Origin: Effrenium voratum
Lineage: Eukaryota; Sar; Dinophyceae; Suessiales; Symbiodiniaceae
Length of the DNA stretch: 64,000 nucleotides
Assembly (NCBI GenBank): GCA_963377175.1
Contig: CAUJNA010001225.1
Location: 183,811-247,810 of the forward strand
Reading direction: 5' to 3'
Below the pieces are notes generated by a model, which saw nothing but the letters and a program-made list of their open reading frames with translations, was not told the DNA's origin and did not search any database. Numbering within the stretch: the first letter of the stretch is position 1; the number at the start of each line of letters is the position of its first letter. This document shows positions 1 through 9,919 of this stretch, piece by piece. A program made the translations under genes and the position numbers.

Positions 1-109
1 TAAAACCGTGTTATCTTAAACCATTCTGGGTCATTTCTCAAGGGTGTAATCCCAGGGTGCAATGCCAAAACCCTCAGAACGAGACACTGAGTTTCTCCGG
101 GCATATAAG

Positions 110-235
110 TTGCTGGTTTTCCGCAGGGAATGAGTTGGAATCACCTCTATAAACCATCCCTTGTCCCTTGTGGTGTCCTCTAGGGACTGGGTTCATTCCC
201 AAAACCCTGGGTCATTCCTTGCTGGGAACCAGCAA
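110..235 (+). repeat. Short TIR element, family I copy 1
   Basis: The ends are an inverted pair, TTGCTGGTT on the left and AACCAGCAA on the right. The interior (a GGGAATGAGTTGGAAT block, a CCTATAAACCATCCC-like block, then a GGGTTCATTCCCAA block) recurs near 4490, 5522 and 49205. No coding capacity; probably a non-autonomous DNA element. Confidence 0.6.
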
Positions 236-483
236 GATAAATGTGTTACGCGTGGAATTGAAAAACAACGGTCCTTTGAATGGCGTGAGCTGCCAAACCG
301 ATCAAGCCAACAAAATATGTAAAGAGGTCAATGAACTTAGTTGACGCTGGACCAGGCATTACATGAGCTTGTACCAACAAAAAGGCCAGGTGAGCAAGGT
401 ACTGTCAGGGAACCGCCAGGCTGGTATACTCAATGCGAAGGCCTCGACAAAAGTATCAGGCACATGTTGCATGTGGCAATCAT

Positions 484-601
484 ATGGCCATGGGTGGAAA
501 CCCAAATCGTACCCCCAGAATCCCCACCAAAAAAAACTAAAATGGGTGGTGCGCCTATCCCAAAATGGGAAATCCCATTGGCTTTGACCACCACAGCCAT
601 A
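484..601 (+). repeat. Short TIR element, family E copy 1
   Basis: Begins with a TGGCCATGGGT-type end and finishes with CCACAGCCA. The core, TAAAATGGGTGGTGCGCCT followed by CCCAAAATGGGA, is shared with copies at 5795, 14885, 18605, 24253 and 24704. Small overlapping reading frames here are only shadows of the repeat. Confidence 0.6.
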
Positions 602-709
602 CGAACAATCATTGGCCGCGCCCACCATATCGGGCGAACAGCCAGGCCAGCTGTTAGACTCCCTATGGCCTGAACAGTGATCGCCAACAGAGGTGACTGC
701 TGAAGTGAT

Positions 710-826
710 CTCAGTTCACTGACCCTGGGAAAAAATAATTGGAACCCTTGTTGGGGCTTGGACCCTTTTTAGTGGGGCAGCCGCCAAAAAAAGGGGAAAA
801 AGAGTTGGTGCCACTGAAAAACTGAG
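710..826 (+). repeat. Short TIR element, family D copy 1
   Basis: Bounded by CTCAGTTCACTG and a degenerate CACTGAAAAACTGAG. The interior has TTTTTAGTGGGGCAGCC followed by an A-rich run, as in copies at 31405 and 50163. This is the most diverged full copy. Confidence 0.6.
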
Positions 827-1017
827 GGATGTTTAGACTGTACATTCTTTGCGAAGTCAGTCCCAAACTAAATTGGATTCTCCACACAGGCCTTGAGGTC
901 TTGGGAGTCAAACACTTACAAGCCTCCCAGCCTTTCAGAAAATAGGACACAAGGCATCCAGGTCAAGTACATAGGCATTATCCACAGTTCGAAGCCTGTC
1001 CTCGAGTTTAGCGTAAA

Positions 1018-1124
1018 CTAGGTCCTCCAGTAGAGAGGTTAGAATAAGGGTACCATTTTTTTCTGTAGTCTATTTCTAGTAGGAGAACCCTCCCAACCAA
1101 AAAAGGGGTTAAAAAGGGACCTAG
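1018..1124 (+). mobile_element. Family A (CTAG) MITE, copy A1
   Basis: Starts CTAGGTCCTCCAG and ends GGGACCTAG. The core blocks AGAGGTTAGAATAAGGGTAC, CTGTAGTC and GGAACCCTCCC-like are the family hallmark. GTAAA flanks it on both sides (1013-1017 and 1125-1129), a 5 bp target site duplication. Non-coding. Confidence 0.75.
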
Positions 1125-1279
1125 GTAAAGGTCTCGGATTGAAAAGCCAAGCGCAAGTCTATCGTGGGACATGCCTGACGACCCAACCCCTGCTCCTCAA
1201 AACTGGGGGTCTCAAGACCGTTTGTGGATGGCTACCAGTGGCCCTTTCAGGGGCTCCCGATCTTGAGAAACAGTCAAAT

Positions 1280-1413
1280 GAGCCACAATCAAAAACCCTG
1301 TACTAAAATGGTGAACCCACAACCATGTAAAGAATTAAGAAGGCGGCCGCAGCTATTTATGGCTGGGATTGGCCCATACTCACCTTCATCTACCCGGGTT
1401 TTGATTGTGGCTC
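1280..1413 (+). mobile_element. Family C MITE, copy C1
   Basis: TIRs of about 22 bp: left GAGCCACAATCAAAAACCC, right GGGTTTTGATTGTGGCTC. The interior has AAGAATTAAGAAGGCGGCCG. AAAT repeats on both sides (1276-1279 and 1414-1417), so a 4 bp target duplication is visible. Confidence 0.75.
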
Positions 1414-2616
1414 AAATGAGCTGGTCGAATGCGTGCAGTTTGCAGAGGGAATCCTGCAGTGTCCGCCGTTTCTCACAGTAGGTCTCAATGGTGACGAGCC
1501 ATGCCTGTTCACTGGGGCCTGTCAGGTTCTTTCGCACTTCCTCTATTGCAGATGGTGACTACGGGTCTGTCCTTCTGAGAGTGTAGCCCACAGTCTACAC
1601 TTTTGGAGCTATTGATTGAAAGGGAAACCCACAGGTTCAATTTGCCACTTTGGGCGTTCGCCGATTTTGAGACACCTATTTGCCAAGAACCGGTGATCAC
1701 AATCGACCGAAAGCCGCCCCGCACGACTCCCTGCCTCCCAAGTCCTCTGACCGGCCGACCGGCCCAGCGGCCAAGCTTGAGAAAGAGGAGTGCGCGCGTG
1801 CGGTCGGCGGACGGCGGACGGGCTGCAGCACGCAAGGCCCAAGTGGGACCACCTCACTCGCTACGTAATTCATCTTCCAGCTTGATAAGTCTCCCAACTT
1901 GGATCTGCCCACCACTTCCCTGACTTACCTGGAAATACAAAGACCACTTCACTACTAAGTGATGGACATCCAAGTTGTCAAGTACTTTATCTGGGTCATA
2001 GGGTTTGACACAAAAGGAAAGCTGTTTTCGACGAGGAATGTGAGAAGTAATTCCGTTCCGCCAACTCCATCTGGCCGATAGTGGGAAGTTGGAAACCTTG
2101 GCTGTCTCACAGGGCGAGGGACTTTGTCTCACGGGCCAAAAAAAGTTCAAACTGTGCATTTACCGCTAAAATGGTCTTCCCAAGAAACTCCTACAAGTTC
2201 AGGAACTCAGGGAGTGAGTTGTAATGAACAAGCTAATAAATGAAAAAAACCCATGAGTGATACGATGTATTCTTTCGCATCGGGACTACTGAGAGACATG
2301 CCTACAAGCTCATGGAAGGGTGTGTGCGCTTCTGAGATGAACATGAACTGGTCGTAGCCGTGTTTCAAACTTGAAAAGGGTACCTAGATCTTCCGGGGGC
2401 CAAAGTTTTTGACCCCAAAATTAAAAAACAAAAACCAAAAAACAAAAAAAAACAGCCCCGGACCAACAGCAACTGCCCCTTGCGTTCGGCTCCGACCCGT
2501 CGAGCTCTCTTATGCAGCCGCGCACAGCGGACATCATGGTTACAAATGAGCTAAGTTGAGCCCAACACGAACCATATTTAAACAACAGAGTCCCCCTGTA
2601 AAGATTTCAAAGGTCA
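1414..2616. other. Stretch without recognisable gene or repeat
   Basis: Several reading frames of 60-108 codons overlap on both strands between 1500 and 1925, none with a recognisable domain. An A-rich run with AAAAACAAAAACC repeats lies near 2421-2455. I see no other structure here. Confidence 0.4.
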
Positions 2617-2634
2617 TTACCTGCGTCTTCACCA

Positions 2635-3240
2635 GTGTGCTTTTTTGCCCTTAGAAAAAAAAAAAGGTTCTTTCTTGGAGGGGCGGTTTTTCAGGCCAGG
2701 GGCGGAAATTGCACTTTGCCCGCTCTGGCAGCATTTGGGCACAGAAAGCGTGCCTCTGAGTGTGGCATAAACCGACCTGGGCACATCCCGCATTTGAGGC
2801 GCGCCCTCCCGCGCCAATCGTATCAGTTGAGGTGCAAAACAGGCATGCGCCTCGCCTGCGACCTGGAGCCGCTTTTCTCGAATGTTCTTTTTGGCCCGCA
2901 GAAAATGGACTTTTGGAATTGCAGCCATGACGTGGTGAACATAGCGAAGGCTGAAGGCTCAACCGGGAATATTGAAGGATCTTTGTGTTGGTTGCCCTTC
3001 TGGGAGACCTCCCAACGGTTGCTTTTTTGGGCATGTGACTTCAAAGGACTGCGCAGGGCAGGCAAGGTTCACTCATGCCCCAAAAACGGTTTGGCCCACT
3101 GCTTTGTATGCGGCGGCCGTGTCAACAACGAGCAGATCAGGGATATTGCCACAAACCATCGAAAGCAAGAGCTGACCAAATCGCTGCACCTTTACCTAAG
3201 TGACAGTGGTGCTTGTAACAGCAAGGTCCTCAATTTCTGA
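2635..3240 (+). other. 201-codon open frame in left palindrome arm, unknown
   Basis: Open from an ATG at 2635 to 3240. I recognise no domain. The second half contains a cysteine-rich patch (HCFVCGG) followed by a basic, helical-looking stretch (NHRKQELTKSL). The same peptide is encoded on the opposite strand in the right arm (3660-4115), with only a few residue changes over about 100 codons. Both frames survive either because the arms diverged recently or were gene-converted, or because the frame is constrained. It may be a fragment of a host gene captured by the element. Not assigned a function. Confidence 0.3.
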
Positions 3241-3659
3241 TTATCGAAACGCCTTGCGGCCAAGCCTTCAACGCTGTTAGCTAGGGTTGAGTTAGCAATG
3301 CTCACCTTGTATCCGAGACCAGGCCCAAGCTCGAACCGATTGCTTCGGCACCTTTTGAGCTGGCCTGCTGCCACCGGCAGCAGGGATTGCTCTGACCCGG
3401 TCATGGACAGTAGAAAACGCACCGCTGCTGTGGCTTTGGCGCTCGTGCGAAAGTTTGACATTCCTCGGGCGCCAAAGCCACGGCAGCGGTGCGTTTTCTA
3501 CTGTCCATGACCGGGTCAGAGCAATCCCTGCCGCAGGTGGCAGCAGGCCAGCTTCAGATTTGCCTAGAGGTGAGCATTGCGAACTCAACCCTAGCTAACA
3601 GCATTGAAGGCTTTGGCCGCAAGGCGTTTCGATAATCAGAAATTGAGGACCTTGCTGTT

Positions 3660-4115
3660 TCAAGCACCACTGTCACTTAGGTAAAGGTGCAGCGATTTGA
3701 TCAGCTCTTGCTTTCGATGGTTTGTGGCAATATCCCTGATCTGCTCGTTGTTGACACGGCCGCCGCATACAAAGCAGTGGGCCAAACCGTTTTTGGGGCA
3801 TGAGTGAACCTTGCCTGCCCTGCGCAGTCCTTTGAAGTCACATGCCCAAAAAAGCAACCTTTGGGAGGTCTCCCAGAAGGGCAACCAACACAAAGATCCT
3901 TCAATATTCCCGGTTGAGACTTCAGCCTTCGCTATGTTCACCACGTCATAGCTGCAATTCCGAAAGTCCATTTTCTGCGGGCCAAAAGAACATTCGAGAA
4001 AAGCGGCTCCAGGTCGCAGGCGAGGCGCATGCCTGTTTTGCACCTCAACTGATGCGATTGGCGCGGGAGGGCGCGCCTCAAATGCGGGATGTGCCCAGGT
4101 CGGTTTATGCCACAC
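3660..4115 (-). other. 151-codon frame, right-arm counterpart of the unknown ORF
   Basis: Mirror of the frame at 2635-3240. From its MDFRNCS segment onward it matches the left-arm peptide almost residue for residue, including HCFVCGG and NHRKQEL. Upstream of that the two arms are in different frames, so an indel separates them. No recognised domain and no start or promoter signal. Confidence 0.3.
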
Positions 4116-4484
4116 TCAGAGGCACGCTTTCTGTGCCCAAATGCTGCCAGAGCGGGCAAAGTGCAATTTCCGCCCCTGGCCTGAAAAACCGCCCCTCCAA
4201 GAAAGAACCTGTTTCTTTTCTAATGGGCAAAAAAAAGCCACACTAGGGAAGATGCAGGTATGCATGGCAGCAAACACCTTCGTTTTCGCAGCCCCCTACC
4301 AGAATGAACAGAACCAAACAACAGCAAAAACCAAACAACATGCCAACAACAGTGAAGGATGAACATGAAGGGGAGCGTGAGGTGAAAGCCCTTGAGAAGT
4401 TTGATGTTAACGGCATTTGTTGGCAGCAGTGTTGGGTAGCAGCCATCTACGGGCCTGCAGCGGGCTACAGGGGCTGAGAGGCTG

Positions 4485-4637
4485 AGACAACACGGCAGAA
4501 TACTTGCTGCTTTGATAGGCAGGGGAATGAGTTGGAATGCCCCTACAAACCATCCCCCATGGTTCCTTTAAAGGAATCCCTAGGTTCATTTCCAATCCCT
4601 GGGTCATTTGCTTCTGAGCACCAGCAAGAAAAGCCTC
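4485..4637 (+). repeat. Short TIR element, family I copy 2
   Basis: Runs from CTTGCTGCTTTG to CACCAGCAAG. The core has GGGAATGAGTTGGAATG, CCTACAAACCATCCC and TCCAATCCCTGGGTCATTT. Best-preserved member of family I. Confidence 0.6.
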
Positions 4638-5133
4638 TAGCCTATCCACAGGGCCTATGCGGAGCCTACGCGGGGCCAGAAAGGTATGCCGGACACATCG
4701 TGGCCACAGAACCCAAATGGCAAAGCATGCCAATGGGAACCTGCCTAGGACTTTCTTGAACAGCATCCTTCTCCCACCAGACTTGCCACGGGTGCCGGCA
4801 GCCGGCAGGACCTACCCGCGAATACTAAACAAATACATGGCAACAACAACAACTCTGATCACATGTGCGAGCATTCTTCCTGCCATATAGCGACATTGAA
4901 GCTGTGCAGTTTGCAGCTCACAATGTTCGCAAGCAAAAAACAACCTCTTAGGTTCCCCCGCTACCCCCAAACCAACACGATCTTTTGGCTTAATCACCGC
5001 TAAGCGGGTTTCCTCTTAGAACAAAAAACGCAGACCCCTAGGGGTGGTTCAAGGGATCCGATGGATCCTATTCAGAGCTCACTGAGTTCCTGCCATGCCT
5101 TTGTTCAACCTGATGATGCTGGGCCTTTTGTAA

Positions 5134-5237
5134 CTAGGTCCTCCAGATTTGAGAGGTTGGAATAAGGGTGCCAACTTTTTTCTGTAGTCTGTTTTAGTAG
5201 GGGAACCCTCCCCCAAAAAAGGGGAGACAAGGGCGCC
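5134..5237 (+). mobile_element. Family A MITE, copy A2, right end lost
   Basis: Starts CTAGGTCCTCCAG and shows the TTGGAATAAGGG, CTGTAGTCTGTTTTAGTAG and GGGGAACCCTCCC blocks. The right TIR is missing: the sequence passes at about 5238 into a family F remnant, so one element probably cut into the other. Confidence 0.7.
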
Positions 5238-5245
5238 ACAAAAAA

Positions 5246-5318
5246 AATGTCCAGTAGTGAAATCGATTCCTTTTAAGACCAACAAGGGAAATAAGACATA
5301 CTCTTAAGCAAATGGAGG
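5246..5318 (+). repeat. Family F remnant (copy F1)
   Basis: Contains the family F core, AGTAGTGAAATCGATTCC and ACCAACAAGGGAAATAAG, and ends with the right terminal motif CTTAAGCAAATGGAGG. The left terminus is absent, replaced by the end of A2. Confidence 0.55.
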
Positions 5319-5521
5319 TCTTTTAAAGTTGCTTAATTTACACGAAAGCCAAGAGGACACTTGCACCATGGGTCCCTGGGTGGGTGTCCCTATGTTTCCG
5401 CAATAAAAACAACCAAACAAAAAGCGGGGACGTTGGCTTGAGCGACGCTCGGGCGATTGTTCACTGGAGCTCATGGGTGTCCCACTGGGTGCGGGTTCTG
5501 CCGCACAAACTTTGCAAAACA

Positions 5522-5670
5522 AAACCTGCTTTGATGGGCAGGGAATGAGTTGGAATGACCCCTACAAACCATCCCTCATGGTTTCCTTTAAAGGAATCCC
5601 GCTGGTTCGATAGGCAGGGAAGTTGGACTGACGCCTATAACCCATTCCCAATCTTTTCCAAATTAGTACC
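5522..5670 (+). repeat. Family I copy 3 followed by a second partial copy
   Basis: The first copy (5522-5602) has GCAGGGAATGAGTTGGAATG and AAACCATCCCTCATGG. It breaks off at about 5602, where GCTGGTTCGATAGGCAGGG opens a second, shorter copy ending near CCCATTCCCAATC. Together they form a head-to-tail pair. Confidence 0.5.
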
Positions 5671-5794
5671 ATTGGTGTTGACCCACGGCCAAATCACTAC
5701 ATGTTTCAGACGGTCCACTTTTGCAACATGTTTTCAATCAGGGTGTCTTGCTGGTGCTCAACCCAGATTTGGAGATGAACCGGTGCTAGGGGAA

Positions 5795-5925
5795 TGATCC
5801 AGATTTGGACTTGAACCAGAAAGGGATTCCCTGAAAAATTTGGGGTAGGTGCACCACCCATTTTAGACCTATTTAGTGGGGATTGGGATGTTCGCTGGGG
5901 GTACCGGGTTTTGACCCATAGCCAT
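5795..5925 (-). repeat. Family E copy 2, reverse orientation
   Basis: The core AGGTGCACCACCCATTTTAG is the reverse complement of the family E core, and the right edge TTTTGACCCATAGCCAT is the inverted terminal motif. This is the only family E copy I see in this orientation. Confidence 0.6.
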
Positions 5926-6173
5926 TTAACAATCCTCGTAAGCTGAGGCTTTCTTCTCGGCATACAGTGTTTTGTAGTCTGGAGCATCTGCGAGCCTACA
6001 CAATGAACAATGCTTGGAGCTGTGTATTTTGACTTTTTCTTCATGAATTTGGTCCTCAATCAGGCCCCTGTCGCAAAGGGAAACGGAATTGGGGATCTAT
6101 CCCTTCCACTCAGCAGAATTCTTGCAGGCAGTCGCAACCCAGCAAAGGTGCCTACGCTTGTTGCAGCTATGTA

Positions 6174-6205
6174 TATGTATGTATATATATATATATATAT
6201 ATATC
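6174..6205. repeat. TA microsatellite
   Basis: TATGTATGTATA followed by an uninterrupted TA run, about 32 bp. Confidence 0.85.
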
Positions 6206-6639
6206 ATCCTAAGCCCAGGGATGGCAAGCCACGCAAGCCACGCAGGCCTCAGCCAAAGAGCAAAGCCTCTGATTCTTGAAGTGCCTCGATCCATGGCACT
6301 GCTTCGTCCTTTTCGCGCATTCAGAACGGGTCTCTCGAACATCTGCGTGAGGGGAGGAGCAATAGGCACAAAATGGCCATGGTGGGATGCCCGCGGCACG
6401 ATCCGGAGCGTGGCTCTTATCAAGAAAAAGAAACAGCCCACTGCATGGGCTGCAAACGAAATGCAATGGCCAAAGGGGCAAGCATATGCTAACCTTGGCG
6501 AGTCTCTCCCACGCGCCCCTGTGCTCGGTTTGCTATTCTATGGCTGCCCGAGCAGGCATGGCCGAAAATTCCACGAGAAAAAGCGCCGGGTTCCGATGCC
6601 CTGTGCTTTTGATGCGTGGGGCGAGTTCTCCAAAACCCA

Positions 6640-6692
6640 CCACTAAACTCTAAAAAACCCAAAAAGCTAAAAGAGATGGCTGGGAGCCACCA
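6640..6692 (+). repeat. Family M 3' fragment
   Basis: Carries the diagnostic end of family M: CACTAAACTC, AAAAAGCTAAAAGAGATGGC and GGGAGCCACCAAG. Longer copies lie at 15304, 45421 and 50725. Confidence 0.5.
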
Positions 6693-7059
6693 AGATATAT
6701 ACATTAAACTGGGCCGCTCAAAATGGAGGGTTGGCCAATCCTAATCCATAATCCCCATAGGAAAGCCCCTACAAGGGAACCCCTTGCGCAACCCAAGGTA
6801 AGGATTAAGGATTACCTTTGTACAGCCCAGTTAAACGCAAACGCTGAATACGACCAGCGCAAGCATCAGAACCCGTCGAGTGCGAGAATCGAAGGATATT
6901 CATGGCGAGAGCATCGCTGCTCCTTTGGGGCAACATCCAGTCTGCCCCGCAGAAAACGCCGGCGTTGAAACAATCACGGAGCTCCGGCCATCCTAAAAAC
7001 CCGTTGCTTTGAGGCTAATGGGTGTGCAGCTCAAAATAGGGGGAGACACAAAATGGTCT

Positions 7060-7162
7060 CGGTTGCTTTCTGCTCCGCTGCTAAAAGTTTAACTTTTAGT
7101 GGTTTAATGGAAAAGCCATTAGTTGGCAAAAGGTTAAAGTCCTAACATCTCCGCAAAATGCA
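7060..7162 (+). repeat. Family H repeat, copy H1
   Basis: Shares with 15103 and 18168 the blocks TTTAACTTTTAGTGGTTTAA, CCATTAGTTGGCAAAA and GTTAAAGTCCTAACAT, then GCAAAATGCACCAAAG. No clear terminal inverted repeat; an internal hairpin forms around the AAAGTTTAACTTTT segment. Confidence 0.6.
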
Positions 7163-7271
7163 CCAAAGCGGGGGTTTTCCTTTTAGTTTCCCTTTTTAAA
7201 CAGCTCAGAAAGGGTACTCTCAAAACAACGACACGACACGCCCACGAGGTAGCATCTTCACTGGACCCAAT

Positions 7272-7692
7272 TTGTGTGAACCCCCCTCCGAGGTTGCTTT
7301 GTCAGTCATTCGTAACACATGGCCTCACGAGCTAGTTGTTTGTGTGTGTGTGTTGACATTGTGGTGTTCCTACCACGTTGTGGTGGACAACTCAATATCA
7401 GGTGAGTCACAATCAAAACCCGGTACTAAAATGGTCTACCCAGAACCACGAAGGAATTAAGAAGGCGGCCGCAGCTATTCCTGGTTGGGATTGTCCCTTA
7501 CCAACCTTCAACTACCCGGGTTTTGATTGTAACTCAGGTATGGAAGTGATCCTCAACCATCCAGCGCTCAGTTTCTTGAATTTCGAACCTCCGTTTGCTG
7601 GAATCCGTCGTGCCTCCTTGGATACAAGTTTTTGTTTGTACACGGAGCGAGGATTGCTAGAGGAAGTCTCTTCTCAGTTAATCAACATGTAG
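7272..7692 (+). other. Possible two-part open frame interrupted by element C2
   Basis: Reading from an ATG at 7272 the frame is open to 7401. If the C2 element with one target copy (7402-7537) is treated as an intron with GT...AG ends, the frame continues at 7538 and stays open to a stop at 7690-7692, about 94 codons in total. The downstream half begins MEVILNHPAL. No recognised domain and no start signal, so this is only a candidate exon pair; element C2 itself is listed separately. Confidence 0.25.
7404..7535 (+). mobile_element. Family C MITE, copy C2, intron-like
   Basis: TIRs GAGTCACAATCAAAACCCGG and CCGGGTTTTGATTGTAACTC. AGGT lies on both sides (7400-7403 and 7536-7539). Because the element begins GAG and ends CTC, the AGGT duplication produces AG/GTGAGT at the left and CTCAG/GT at the right. 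These are consensus splice sites whose use would restore the empty site exactly. This matches the known introner mechanism in which a transposon supplies one splice signal and the duplication the other. Splicing itself is not shown. Confidence 0.75.
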
Positions 7693-8124
7693 CCCGGTCT
7701 CTAGGCTGGAACTAGGACCCCAGCATTTTTGCTTGTTTGCCTGGTTACCCCGAAAAAGCAAAAAAAAAAAGGGGGGGGAGCTAATTCTGGGGAAGGTCTA
7801 TGGTACTTTGAGAGCTGAAACGCCAAATGCCGCCGAACTACGCAGTGACTGAGTGGCAATAGCCAAGGCCCACCGGCTCCGTGGAAGTGCCATCTCAGAC
7901 CTTGGATGCTGTCGGGTTGTGCGCCTGTTGGAGGCGCACCTCCTATACCTCCCTGTCATTACTCAATCTTATCGGGTTGTCCCTGGCCATCTTGAGGGAC
8001 AAATGGATAACGTGGCAAAGTGCAAGCAAACACGACGTGTTCAAGGAGGGAAGTAGTTGCAGTCTGACCCTGCAACTGCCAACAAAACAAGCTATCTCAC
8101 TCTCTCTCTCCTTGATTGTTGTTG

Positions 8125-8205
8125 ACCCCCCTGCAAAAAGGTTTAACCTTTTGGGGTTTAGTGGAAAGCACCTTTATTTCCCAAAAAGTTAAAGTCTAAA
8201 GATCC
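8125..8205 (+). repeat. Diverged family H copy (H4)
   Basis: CCCCCTGCAAAAAGGTTTAA, then TTTTGGGGTTTAGTGGAAA and CCCAAAAAGTTAAAGTC follow the family H order with substitutions. A similar diverged copy lies at 32297-32362. Confidence 0.4.
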
Positions 8206-8364
8206 AACCCAATAGCAGTCAAGTGTTCCCATGGCGGACATTGGAACTGGGGCAAAGGCTGGAATGAGGAAGAACCCCCTTCCCAGTTTCAATAATCATC
8301 AATGATCGCAAAAATGCTCCTCAATCCCTCCCACCTCGAGTCTTCATCTATTTTTGCTTTTCTC

Positions 8365-8457
8365 CCCTTCTCTCTCTCTACCTCTCTCTACCCTTCTCTC
8401 TACCTCTCTCTACCCTTCTCTCTCTCCCTCTCCCTCCCCCTCTCCCTCCCCCTCCCT
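8365..8457. repeat. CT-rich polypyrimidine tract
   Basis: Repeated CTCTCTACC, then CCCTCTCCCT units. Serine/leucine-rich and arginine/glutamate-rich frames here are translations of the tract, not genes. Confidence 0.85.
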
Positions 8458-9544
8458 TGCGTTCCACACCAGCACAACACGGTGTGCCTTGAGAGGCCCC
8501 GCTCTCCAGGCTTCGGAGAAGCGCGATGCCCTGGGCTGTGGGCCCTTGGAAGCCCAGGAACCAGGGGTCCAAATCCCAAAGCACCCTTCCAAGACACCAA
8601 GGGAGAACTGGGCAAGAACTCAAGAAAACCCAAAAACCCAACTAAGCGATTGTCAACTAAAGATTCCAGATCTTTGCATCCTGTTCAAAACTCGAAGAAC
8701 CTTGAAATCTAACATGATGTCCTGTGAGGCATGATGCCCCATACCTCGCATTGTTGCACTCTGGCCCATCCTCACTCGAAAGCTTGTTTGTTGCCCCTTC
8801 CAGGGGGAAGTGCTTTGCATATCTTTGCATTCAAGTGGGCATGCCCTCGTTCACGAAAAAGCTGTCCTTTTTGGCTGGGGAATCAGTTGAAGCAACCTTT
8901 TTACTGCAGAGCCCCCAACTGATCGAACCCACACACCACTTGACAGGTTCCACCGCCACATCATGTAGCCTTCAATTGAACCCATTTGTTAGAATCCATT
9001 TAGGGTCACCTATGGTCCCTTGCCGGATGTATAGCAGCTACATTCGAGACTAGAACAACATATCACTTGAATTTTGGCTTGAGGTTCCTAGGGATGGTCA
9101 TAGACCCTTCAATACGGTATTGAGACAAGCATCATACATATTCCCTTGAGTGAACCATGACCGTGGCCCGGGCAAGTTTTGACCCTGGGAATGCATGAGC
9201 AAAACAGGTTGTCAAATTGTATAGGTGGAGGCATTGCGGACAAGTGGATCCCCTGCCGCAAAATGGAAGGCATGAGATTCCACCCCTGCTACAAAACGCA
9301 AACAATCTCTTGTAAACTAGGGAAAGCACTCCACTAGTCCTTAAACTTCTCTTGCTGTATTGGTAAAGCATCATTGCGCGGTTGCCAAAGCTGTTCTTTT
9401 TTGGGACCCTGAATGCACCGTGGACATACAATACAAGTTCCTACAATTCTGCGCGCTAAAAAAACAGAAAAAGAGTAGCACATAAGGCGCATTTAGGGAA
9501 AAGTCTAGTCGAAAGGGGGTAGATGATGCGTTTTTGTTTCCAGA

Positions 9545-9662
9545 CTAGGTCCTCCAGTAGAGAGGTTAGAATAAGGAAAAACTTGTTTTTCTGTAGTCTA
9601 TTTTAGTAGGGGAACCCTCCCAACCAAAAAAAAGGGTGAGAAAGGGCACTACTGGGGGACCT
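9545..9662 (+). mobile_element. Family A MITE, copy A3, with 23 bp flanking repeats
   Basis: CTAGGTCCTCCAG at the left, CTGGGGGACCT at the right, and the usual core. It lies between 23 bp direct repeats at 9522-9544 and 9664-9686 (2 mismatches), both starting GATGATG and ending TTTGTTTCCAGA. This is far longer than the 4-5 bp duplications at other family A copies. Confidence 0.75.
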
Positions 9663-9855
9663 TGATGATGTGTGTTTGTTTCCAGAGTTCCTGTGTAGCA
9701 CCCAGACCCCCACCAGGGGGTTATTTATGACAGCCAGGACCGGAGGTAGCGAAAAATCTTTGGCTGAAGCTCCAGCGAAGGCTCTCTGGCCGTTTTGGTT
9801 GACCTCACACTTTGCCTGGAGATTCATTGAGTGATTCATTGTTGACATCACATTT

Positions 9856-9914
9856 GTTGATGATTCCCCATTTGTTGATTCAACGTTGATGGTTCATATC
9901 GGGGAATCATCAAT
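9856..9914. repeat. Hairpin with 13 bp arms
   Basis: TTGATGATTCCCC at 9856-9868 pairs with GGGGAATCATCAA at 9901-9914, separated by about 32 bases containing ATTTGTTGATTCAACG. It could be a small foldback remnant. Confidence 0.5.
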
Positions 9915-9919
9915 GAACA

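Larger units (their letters stand above)
2617..4262. repeat. 1.64 kb near-perfect palindrome (foldback element)
   Basis: The left arm (about 2617-3445) and right arm (about 3466-4262) are inverted copies around a 20 bp spacer at 3446-3465. The arms align with few substitutions over about 0.8 kb. The main difference is about 32 extra bases in the left arm near 3310-3350, a stretch rich in CCAGGCCCAAGCTCGAACC. The outermost arms, TACCTGCGTCTTC on the left and GAAGATGCAGGTA on the right, are also complementary. I saw no target duplication. Such a structure can come from foldback transposition, head-to-head duplication, or an assembly artefact. Confidence 0.85.

Noticed and set aside
2341..2380. 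GTCGTAGCCGTGTTTCAAAC as a dinoflagellate spliced-leader relic
   Set aside because: Too few matches to the known leader; no better candidate was seen on either strand.
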